Source of the DNA: Desulfobacterales bacterium
Lineage (GTDB): Bacteria > Desulfobacterota > Desulfobacteria > Desulfobacterales > JAFDCJ01
Reading direction: 5' to 3'
DNA length: 14,896 nucleotides
Assembly (NCBI GenBank): GCA_029939875.1
Contig: JAOZSC010000019.1
Location: 1 to 14,896 of the forward strand
Shown: positions 7,405-13,928 of the stretch, piece after piece
How the letters are laid out: each line of letters opens with the position of its first letter
Numbering within the stretch: position 1 is the stretch's first letter
Notes under the pieces: generated by a model
The model's input: the letters and a program-made list of their open reading frames with translations, nothing else
What the model was told of the DNA's origin: nothing
Database searches by the model: none
Made by a program: the position numbers and the translations under genes

Positions 7405-9339
7405 TTATGCTATCTCCTTTTTCTGGATGGCACCGGACGGGCAAATGGAAGCACACATCCCGCAGCCCGAGCAAATGACGTCGTCGATACGGGCGGTCTT
7501 CTTTTCGGGATCCCATTTAAGCCCGGGACACTTGAACACGCGGGTGCATAGTTTGTTGCAGCCGCAGTTCTCGCCAAAGCACACATCTTCGTCCACACTC
7601 ACATCGAACAGTTTGCGGCCCTTTTTTTCCGGGCCAAGCGCACAACCCTGCTTGAGAATAAATACATTCACCCCACCTTTATCCAAGAGTGATAGAAGTT
7701 TATTTTGGGTGGCGGCGACCTCGAAGGGATCGGACTGCTCCACGTGAGCACCCATGGCCTTGGCAATCTCTGCGATATCCAGCGCCGGGACTGCGTTGCC
7801 CGCGGCATCCTCTTCTGATCCCGGGTGCGGCTGGAAGCCTGTCATGGCCGTCCCGGAATTGTCCAACACCACCAGGGTCATGTCAGCCTGGTTGTGAATG
7901 GCATTGACCAGGGCCGGCATCACGGCATGGAAAAACGTCGAATCACCACACACGGACAACACCGGCTGATCCATGCCGAACTGTTTGAGCTTGCCGAATC
8001 CGCTGGCCAGTCCGGTTCCCGACCCCATGGCATGCACCGTCTTGAGCGTGCCGTATCCGGTGGCCATTACCCCCAGGGTGTAGCACCCGATGTCGCCGCA
8101 TAAGAATCCCTCGCGCCCGTCCATTTCAAGCACGTTGTGAATCGTCCATAAGCTGGACCGGTGCGGGCAGCCGGCACAGAATGCCAGGTCTCGCGCTGGG
8201 GCGGCAGTGGCGCCGGCAGCCTGTGCAATTTCGGCATAAGCAGGTGCCATGGCCGTGTATTCCAGCGACAATATCTTGGAGAGCCCTGCCGCCACCAGAT
8301 CCGGATTTAGCTCGTTGACCGACGGCAGGGTACCGTCACTGCGGCCGTGGAACGTCTTTACCCCGATGCGGCCGGCCAATTCAGCCGCCAGGATCTTCAC
8401 GTTATCCTCCAGAAAAGGCAACACCTCTTCCACCGTATAAATCACCGGGCTGGTGGAGAGATATTTTTCCATGAACTTGGGCGGCAGAGGCCAGGTGGTT
8501 CCCATTTTAAGCAGGCCCACCCGGCCTTCCACGCCAAGCAACTGGATGGCCTCCTTGGAATACAGGTAACCGGCACTGCTGGTAACTATAAGCACTTCAG
8601 GTGCCTCCGGTCCCTCGTAACTGTTAAAGGGGCAATCCTCGAAGATCGATACCGCCTTACGCAATTTTTTCTGCATCTGAAGGTGCCGGAAGTGTACGGG
8701 GAAAGGGACCATATATCCCTTGTCCGGATCCATGAAGTCGCCCTTGTGCTCGAACCGTGCTGCAGGGGTTTCCGCTGGCAGCTCGCCCAGAACAACATTG
8801 CCGCTGGCATGCGACAGGCGGGTCACCGAACGGATCATCACCAGGTTGCGGATCTCTTCCGAGAGCTCAAAGGCCCACTTGGTCATGTCCTTGGCCTCCT
8901 GGAAGTCAGCCGGTTCGATCAGTGGCACCTCGAAAAGCTTGGCAAACGGGCGGCTCTCTCCTTCGTTGCCCGATGACAACGCACCCGGATCTTCGCAGGA
9001 TATCAGGATCATGCCCCCCCGGGTGCCGGTCTCGGAGAGGTGCAGCATAAAATCAGCAGCCACGTTCACGCCAACCTGTTTCATGATGGCCGCCGAACGC
9101 AGACCGGCAAAGGATGCTGCTGCAGCCACTTCCATGGCCACCTTTTCGTTTACCGACCACTCAACATAAATATTCCGTTCCCGGGAGACCCGGGCCAGGT
9201 TTTCTACGATTTCAGAAGACGGTGTTCCTGGATAGCCGGCGGCCACTGCAAGACCGGCCTCCAGCGCCCCACGTGCAAAAGCATCGTTGCCCTGCATCAA
9301 CCGTTTCTCTCCAGGCCGGCCGTCACTTATTGTATTCAT
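7405..9339 (-). CDS. iorA: Indolepyruvate ferredoxin oxidoreductase, alpha subunit
   Basis: This 644-residue protein is the thiamine-diphosphate and iron-sulfur subunit of IorAB, a cytoplasmic enzyme. In order: an N-terminal oxidoreductase domain (GNDAFARGALEAGL near 17-30, then GYPGTPSSEI), a CAGCPHR motif at 388-394, the TPP-binding domain with GDSTFFHA (465-472) and LDNSGTAMTGFQPHPG (492-507), and a C-terminal ferredoxin part. The last cluster site is a classical one, C623-x2-C626-x2-C629-x3-C633-P. The preceding site has an unusual spacing, C592-x-C594-x3-C598-x5-C604-P, with an extra C587. Length is close to that of other IorA proteins. AAGGAG lies 6 bases before the ATG. It follows the FrhB-like gene by 105 bp, in which I see no further gene. 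Confidence 0.94.
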   Translation of the reverse strand: MNTISDGRPGEKRLMQGNDAFARGALEAGLAVAAGYPGTPSSEIVENLARVSRERNIYVEWSVNEKVAMEVAAAASFAGLRSAAIMKQVGVNVAADFMLHLSETGTRGGMILISCEDPGALSSGNEGESRPFAKLFEVPLIEPADFQEAKDMTKWAFELSEEIRNLVMIRSVTRLSHASGNVVLGELPAETPAARFEHKGDFMDPDKGYMVPFPVHFRHLQMQKKLRKAVSIFEDCPFNSYEGPEAPEVLIVTSSAGYLYSKEAIQLLGVEGRVGLLKMGTTWPLPPKFMEKYLSTSPVIYTVEEVLPFLEDNVKILAAELAGRIGVKTFHGRSDGTLPSVNELNPDLVAAGLSKILSLEYTAMAPAYAEIAQAAGATAAPARDLAFCAGCPHRSSLWTIHNVLEMDGREGFLCGDIGCYTLGVMATGYGTLKTVHAMGSGTGLASGFGKLKQFGMDQPVLSVCGDSTFFHAVMPALVNAIHNQADMTLVVLDNSGTAMTGFQPHPGSEEDAAGNAVPALDIAEIAKAMGAHVEQSDPFEVAATQNKLLSLLDKGGVNVFILKQGCALGPEKKGRKLFDVSVDEDVCFGENCGCNKLCTRVFKCPGLKWDPEKKTARIDDVICSGCGMCASICPSGAIQKKEIA

Positions 9340-9444
9340 AGCTTTCTCCTTCCAGTTCGTTCATACGCCTTAAGCGTTCATGAAAGACTCGGGGTACAAC
9401 AATTTTGTTATCAACCAAACGCCGTGCTTATTACCTGGGGCATT

Positions 9445-10557
9445 TCAACCCAAAAACCTGGCCAGCACTTCGGGCGGCACCCGCAAAGCCGGCCGGCTCT
9501 CTTCATCGTCCTGGTTGAGATAACCCTGGCGATCTGCGTGCCTGAACGAGCGCTCCTTTTTGGCCAAAGCCGCATTCGAGAGCATCTTCTGGTTTGCTTC
9601 GGGAAATGCCTCGGTCTTCAGCCACCCGTCCGCCACAGCCTTGTCTACCAGTTCGGCGCCGGTACGGGTGCGGACCAACAGGGTGTTCCATCCGGACCGG
9701 CCTTCATACATGCCCACCGACACATCCGTCCACTCGGCAGTCATATCGGTGCAGATGAAGCAGGTGTGCGGAATCAACTTCCGGATATCCTTGAGCGGAA
9801 ACTGCTTCTCTCCAGTAGTTGTCTTAACAACCAGCACTTCGGCCGGCGGCGGCGGGATATCCATGCCCGTGATCTCTGCGATGTCCATTCGCTCTGACAG
9901 ATAGGCCGTCAGCTGCCGGTTTTCCAGGGCCCAGTTGCAAAATACACCGACGGTGAGAGCCACGGGATCCTCGAAATCTTCACGCGCTAGGGGATTCATG
10001 CGCATTTGGGCCACGGCGGTCATCTGGCAGGGGGTGCCCACCACGGCCAGGCGGCGTTCGCCTTCCCGGGCGGCCTGGTTCAATGCGGACAGGGTTGGGG
10101 CGGCAATAAATTTTGAACCGGCGCTGGCAGCCACCTGCTCCGGTTTCTTCACCAGACGGGCCACGGGTTCGATACCCTCAGCACCTGTAAGGATGGCACC
10201 ACCGACCATTTTCTTCTCAAGGGCGTAAGCAATAAGAGCTGATACCGTGCCACCGCCCTGAAAACCGGCCTTGACCTGTTTACCGGCTTTGGCAGCCAGG
10301 ATACCCGAAAAGTGGCCCAAGGGCCTTCCATCGTAGGGTTCATTCCAGTAAAAGCGGCAAAGCCCATCCAGGTCCACTTCTGTTTTGGGACAGTGGGCAT
10401 TGCAGGGGCCCTGCTCGAGGGTGCAGGGAAACAGCATGGCACTTTTGCCCCTGTAAATTTTAAAATAGGGACAGATGTCCATGCACATACCACATCCGAT
10501 GCACAGGTCGCGCTGGATCACATCGTTTACCAGTTCCTTCGATCCAAAAATTAGCAT
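9445..10557 (-). CDS. FrhB-like iron-sulfur flavoprotein (coenzyme F420 hydrogenase/dehydrogenase beta family)
   Basis: This 370-residue protein is of the F420 hydrogenase/dehydrogenase beta-subunit family, whose members bind FAD and iron-sulfur clusters and pass electrons between ferredoxin, F420 or other partners. The N-terminus is a ferredoxin motif, C19-IG-C22-GM-C25-MDI-C29-P, followed by further cysteines at 45, 52, 56 and 67. The family core shows GFQGGGTVSALIAYAL (98-113), VVGTPCQMTA (172-181, C177), C207, and HTCFICTDMTAEWTDVSVG (264-282). AAGGAGG stands 8 bases before ATG 10557; a longer frame to 10608 would run into larA and cross this site. It sits 25 bp after larA and 105 bp before iorA. 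An electron-transfer or oxidoreductase role serving the LarA/Ior pathway is inferred; F420 itself is not implied by family membership. Confidence 0.9.
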   Translation of the reverse strand: MLIFGSKELVNDVIQRDLCIGCGMCMDICPYFKIYRGKSAMLFPCTLEQGPCNAHCPKTEVDLDGLCRFYWNEPYDGRPLGHFSGILAAKAGKQVKAGFQGGGTVSALIAYALEKKMVGGAILTGAEGIEPVARLVKKPEQVAASAGSKFIAAPTLSALNQAAREGERRLAVVGTPCQMTAVAQMRMNPLAREDFEDPVALTVGVFCNWALENRQLTAYLSERMDIAEITGMDIPPPPAEVLVVKTTTGEKQFPLKDIRKLIPHTCFICTDMTAEWTDVSVGMYEGRSGWNTLLVRTRTGAELVDKAVADGWLKTEAFPEANQKMLSNAALAKKERSFRHADRQGYLNQDDEESRPALRVPPEVLARFLG

Positions 10558-10565
10558 AACGCCTA

Positions 10566-10572
10566 CCTCCTT
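10566..10572 (-). promoter_or_regulatory. Strong ribosome binding site for the FrhB-like gene
   Basis: AAGGAGG on the minus strand is 8 bases from ATG 10555-10557 and lies in the 25-bp gap after the larA stop. It decides the start in favour of the 370-residue protein. Confidence 0.8.
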
Positions 10573-10582
10573 ATTTGGTATA

Positions 10583-11806
10583 TCATCCAAAATACTGCAT
10601 GGTCGCATTGGGCAAAACAGCCGCCCGGGTGCCCTTACCGTGGCGCGGCCGCGTAAGTTCCATGACCGCCTCCCAACTACTCACGATGGTGCCGTCTTCC
10701 GGGTTGGCAAACCAGTCCAACAGGGTGCGGTCAGGATAGGCGGTCATGAGGATGACCTCCACGGTGGGTGGAATGGCAGCCACGGGATATTGCCTGCCGC
10801 CGTAGTCGCTGCCAAAACGCCCCAGCAGATAGTGGGGCACCTGTCCCTCGGGTGAATCTGCGATCACCACCACAGTACCCGTGAATTGCTCAAGGGCCAT
10901 GGCACCCAGCACGATGGCGATACCCATCTCATTGGGTTTGGAAAAGGCATTGGCAATGACAATGTTTTTGTCTTTCGGGGCTGGGTCGGTGCGATAAAGG
11001 TCTTTGGCTGCGGCCACGGCCGCATCGTGGACCTGGAAAAGCTCACCGGCATAGAGCCCGGTGGTTTCACCGCGCCCGTTGACCACCACGTTCAGCAGGA
11101 AGTCGACATGGGCCATGGCAGCGGCCTCGTTGATCTCCTGACGCAGGATATTGTTCTCGTGGCAGCCCATCCCGGTGGTTTCCTTGCCCATTTTTTCAAC
11201 GTCCAGATGGTAGTGGGAGATGGAGTCTACATGCGCCACTCCCGGCAAAAAGAGTTTACCACCCCCAGAAAACCCGGCTTGCGCATGGGCCGTCACACAA
11301 CCGATGCCGATCTTCAAGTCGGCCCGCATGACCTCACGGTTGAACATCACCCTGGTCCCGCGGCGGGTTATACCGACCTCGACGCAGTTTTCGTAGATGT
11401 TGTGATTGAAGATCCGGTATTTTTCCACGATGGCGCTGCCGAGCTTCTTGCGGAAATCTACCATGGTCAAAGCGCCGTGCGTGCCCAGGGCGCAGACAAA
11501 GGTGATCTGGTCGTCGGTCAGGCCGGCCTCGTGCAGGCATTCTAAAACCAGCGGTGCCAGTTCATAGGTCCGTGTCGGTCGAGTCATATCATCAAAGACG
11601 ATCACAGCTCGCTTTTTTCCTCGAGCCAGTTCGGCCAGAGAAGGTGTTCCAATCGGGTTCTGGATCCGCTCCCGCATCTGGCCCGCAGTGAGGGCCGGCT
11701 GATCGGCACCATTCATTGGATATATCCGTGTTTCCCATACATCCGGCAATTCCAGTTCCAGCATTTCTAAACCGTGCCAGGGTCTCTGGGGAAGATTGAT
11801 TTTCAT
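10583..11806 (-). CDS. larA: LarA-type nickel-pincer 2-hydroxyacid racemase/epimerase
   Basis: This 407-residue cytoplasmic protein belongs to the LarA (lactate racemase) family, which uses a nickel-pincer nucleotide covalently held by a lysine to invert 2-hydroxy acids. Residues characteristic of the family are in place: FDDMTRPT (D72, D73, R76), GTHGALT with H110, and the signature H174-AQAGFSGGGK184 followed by H200. The spacing H174/K184/H200 equals that of the characterised Lactobacillus plantarum enzyme, so catalytic competence is likely. AGGAG lies 6 bases before the ATG. The cofactor-making genes larB, larC and larE are not in the window. LarA homologues act on many substrates besides lactate (malate, phenyllactate and others), so the symbol indicates family rather than proven lactate racemase. 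Context with iorAB favours an aryl-lactate-type acid, as inference. Confidence 0.88.
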   Translation of the reverse strand: MKINLPQRPWHGLEMLELELPDVWETRIYPMNGADQPALTAGQMRERIQNPIGTPSLAELARGKKRAVIVFDDMTRPTRTYELAPLVLECLHEAGLTDDQITFVCALGTHGALTMVDFRKKLGSAIVEKYRIFNHNIYENCVEVGITRRGTRVMFNREVMRADLKIGIGCVTAHAQAGFSGGGKLFLPGVAHVDSISHYHLDVEKMGKETTGMGCHENNILRQEINEAAAMAHVDFLLNVVVNGRGETTGLYAGELFQVHDAAVAAAKDLYRTDPAPKDKNIVIANAFSKPNEMGIAIVLGAMALEQFTGTVVVIADSPEGQVPHYLLGRFGSDYGGRQYPVAAIPPTVEVILMTAYPDRTLLDWFANPEDGTIVSSWEAVMELTRPRHGKGTRAAVLPNATMQYFG

Positions 11807-11818
11807 TATGTTCTCCTG

Positions 11819-11956
11819 TCAAAGCTCTAAATAGGCGCCTTTGACGACATTGGGGACCTGTTTGATACAATATCTCATGAAGCCGAACGTTATCTTTCGC
11901 TCCGGTAGTTTATCTTCCATCAGCCGCTGGATGCGCCTCTCAATATTGATCAACAT
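11819..11956 (-). CDS. Probable 45-codon small protein upstream of larA
   Basis: An open frame of 45 codons fits exactly between the YtcJ-like hydrolase stop (13 bp before it) and larA (12 bp after it, with the larA AGGAG site starting just after the small gene's stop). The peptide starts MLINIERRIQRLMEDKLPER and ends KQVPNVVKGAYLEL; it is basic, probably helical at the N-terminus, with one cysteine (C30). About 60% of its codons end in G or C, like the neighbouring coding regions and unlike the AT-rich gaps. The weak point is the start: no good ribosome binding site is seen before the ATG, so translation would depend on coupling to the hydrolase gene, or a different start is used. I do not recognise the family; a remnant of a larger gene is possible. 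Confidence 0.5.
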   Translation of the reverse strand: MLINIERRIQRLMEDKLPERKITFGFMRYCIKQVPNVVKGAYLEL

Positions 11957-11969
11957 GAGATTGGCTATA

Positions 11970-13664
11970 CTAATCTCTTTCAGCAGCAGGATAAAGCTTT
12001 CCTCCCATCACAGTCCCCCAAACCTTTATGTCTTTTAATCGAACTGGATCAATCTCCAGTGGATCGGTTTCGAGTACCGCAAAATCTGCAAGTTTTCCTG
12101 GCTCAATACTGCCGATGTCGTGATCCAGTTTTAGCGTGTAGGCAGCGCCCAAGGTCACGGCCCTAAGAGCGTCATATACAGTTAGCTTTTCATACTCTCC
12201 CAAAGTTCGCCCGGAAGCGGTTAAACGGTTCACCGCACACCATGCCGTATGTAATTGGCCTAGGGGTGTTACCGGTGAATCGCAGTGCAGAGAAAAGTGA
12301 ACGCCGTTCTCTTTCGCGGTTCTGCAGGCTTCCATGCGTCGGGCTCGATCCGGCCCCACGGTGCTGTTGTAATGCTGATCTCCCCAGTAATAGATATGAT
12401 TGGAGAAGATGTTGGCACACATGCCCATGGTAGCCATGCGCCTGTACTGATCAGCGGTTGTTAATTGGCAGTGTTGAACGGTGTGCCGTGAATCAGGCCA
12501 AGGAAATTCAGCCTGAATTTGTTCTACTGCATCCAGGAATACATCTACAGCTTCATCTCCGTTGCAGTGGCAGTGAATGGATATCCCTCTTTTTTGAAAT
12601 GGTAGCAGCAAATCCTTGAAAATATCAGGAGAGCTTATCCAGATTCCATTATCTTTGCGACTTAAATATCCGGGAGAGCGCAGCCGTGCGGTAAATCCTT
12701 GAATCGATCCGTCCAGCAGGACTTTAACCTGCCCGAGATGTAGTTTATCCGAACTCCGAGCTCGCAGTCCTGACACATATTCTGCAGTCAGATCCAGATC
12801 ACTGTTCGCCAACCCGGGGAAATATCTCGCAATTTTTTCCAGTTCAGTATGCCAAAAAACCGATGATGGAATCGATACTCGCACTGGAAAGTCGGGATCA
12901 TCAATAATGGTGTGCAGCAAGTCTACAGCACCATCATCCAGATTCACGAAGCCCAAGTCAGTAACCGTGGTACAGCCAGCATTACATGCCAACTGTCCGA
13001 AGTTTTTCCACACTTGTGGATCTCGATTATTCGTAAGCAGTTTTAAAACAATATCACCAGCCATGATCAATCCGGGTAACTCCTGCAGTTCACCGTTGGG
13101 CTTTCCGTCCGCTCCTTTCGGGACCCCTTCAACATCCGTTGTCTCATCAATCCCTACTTTCTTCATCAAAGCTGTATTAACCGTGGCCAGGTGTCCACTG
13201 GCATGGAAGATAAAAACCGGACGGGTCTTTGACACTTGGTCTAGGTGTGTTGCAACCAGACGATCTCCATCAAAGTAAATGGGATCCATACCCCACGCGA
13301 TAAGCGTCTCATCAGGATCGGACATTGCCGAGTCAATTTTTTTTAGTCTGCTGATAATTGAATCAAAGCTTTTACAAGCTTCCCATAATTTTCCGTCCGG
13401 CCCGTGACAATCAAAAAAACCGATATATGGGTACATCCAAAAGTTGCCAACGGATGAATGGCAATGAGCTTCTATCAAACCTGGCATCAGGGTCTTATCC
13501 TTGAATGTCTCATCAATTGTAAAGCTCCCCCACCCTTTTAGCTCTTCAAGGGTACCGACCCCAAGTATCCTGCTATTCCTCACAGCAATCGCGGTGGTTT
13601 CAGGTATGACCGGATTCATGGTAATTATTTTTTTTGCAGTAAATATTGTAATTTTTGAATTCAT
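11970..13664 (-). CDS. Amidohydrolase family 3 protein (YtcJ-like)
   Basis: This 564-residue metal-dependent hydrolase is of the amidohydrolase 3 family (YtcJ/N-acyl-amino-acid hydrolase-like). The metal-site pattern is visible: H67 and H69 in PGLIEAHCHS, K314 in GQVKVLLDGSIQG, H364 and H366 in SIHCHCNGDEA, the RHTVQH segment (393-398), and D462 in SLHCDSPVTPLG. The C-terminal IGSIEPGKLADFAVLETDP is typical of the superfamily. Length is normal for the family and there is no signal peptide. Upstream of the ATG I see no clear ribosome binding site, unlike most genes here. It comes after a 230-bp gap following the GltS-like gene and directly before the small gene and larA. Substrates of YtcJ-like proteins are mostly unknown; cleavage of an N-acyl or N-formyl conjugate is plausible. 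Confidence 0.88.
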   Translation of the reverse strand: MNSKITIFTAKKIITMNPVIPETTAIAVRNSRILGVGTLEELKGWGSFTIDETFKDKTLMPGLIEAHCHSSVGNFWMYPYIGFFDCHGPDGKLWEACKSFDSIISRLKKIDSAMSDPDETLIAWGMDPIYFDGDRLVATHLDQVSKTRPVFIFHASGHLATVNTALMKKVGIDETTDVEGVPKGADGKPNGELQELPGLIMAGDIVLKLLTNNRDPQVWKNFGQLACNAGCTTVTDLGFVNLDDGAVDLLHTIIDDPDFPVRVSIPSSVFWHTELEKIARYFPGLANSDLDLTAEYVSGLRARSSDKLHLGQVKVLLDGSIQGFTARLRSPGYLSRKDNGIWISSPDIFKDLLLPFQKRGISIHCHCNGDEAVDVFLDAVEQIQAEFPWPDSRHTVQHCQLTTADQYRRMATMGMCANIFSNHIYYWGDQHYNSTVGPDRARRMEACRTAKENGVHFSLHCDSPVTPLGQLHTAWCAVNRLTASGRTLGEYEKLTVYDALRAVTLGAAYTLKLDHDIGSIEPGKLADFAVLETDPLEIDPVRLKDIKVWGTVMGGKLYPAAERD

Positions 13665-13748
13665 TTATAGTCTTAATCTAAGGTTGAGTTTGCCTCGATT
13701 TGACGGACACGCTAAATCAGTTAATTCTGTACTGTTTGCGAACGATTC

Positions 13749-13928
13749 TCACAGAAGCCGATCTTGCAGCCATTTTTTGAAGGCAGAAAATTCATAGTGC
13801 AGATGCATATTGGTCTGGTCGTAGCTTGCACTATCCAAATCACCCGAACCATCGGTTTCCGCCTTGATGGTCGCCTGTTGATTTGAAGTTCTACTACCAT
13901 ACCGGTTTTTTCCACATTCGCAATACTT
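13749..13928 (-). pseudogene. 3' remnant of an unrecognised coding frame
   Basis: A 59-codon frame without stops ends in TGA at 13749-13751, in the gap between the GltS-like stop (13894) and the YtcJ-like gene. Its last 40 residues look like real protein: TIKAETDGSGDLDSASYDQ followed by a charged, aromatic tail ending AFKKWLQDRLL. The codons are balanced and contain the pattern TDGSGDLD, which resembles a degenerate EF-hand calcium loop. The frame has no plausible start (the only ATG is 19 residues before the end) and its 5' part overlaps the end of the GltS-like gene in another frame. It is best explained as the truncated tail of a lost gene. I do not recognise the family. Confidence 0.3.

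Noticed and set aside
8347..8976. Plus-strand open frame of about 210 codons opposite iorA
   Set aside because: iorA is well supported here; the antisense peptide has no recognisable domain.
9040..9897. Long plus-strand open frame opposite iorA and the FrhB-like gene
   Set aside because: It spans two well-supported minus-strand genes and their gap, has composition typical of an antisense shadow in GC-rich coding DNA, and shows no domain.
10558..10608. Longer N-terminus for the FrhB-like protein starting at 10608
   Set aside because: It would overlap larA and contain the strong AAGGAGG site that clearly serves the ATG at 10557.
10886..11545. Plus-strand open frame of about 220 codons opposite larA
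   Set aside because: larA on the other strand has full catalytic motifs; this frame is a by-product of its codon bias.
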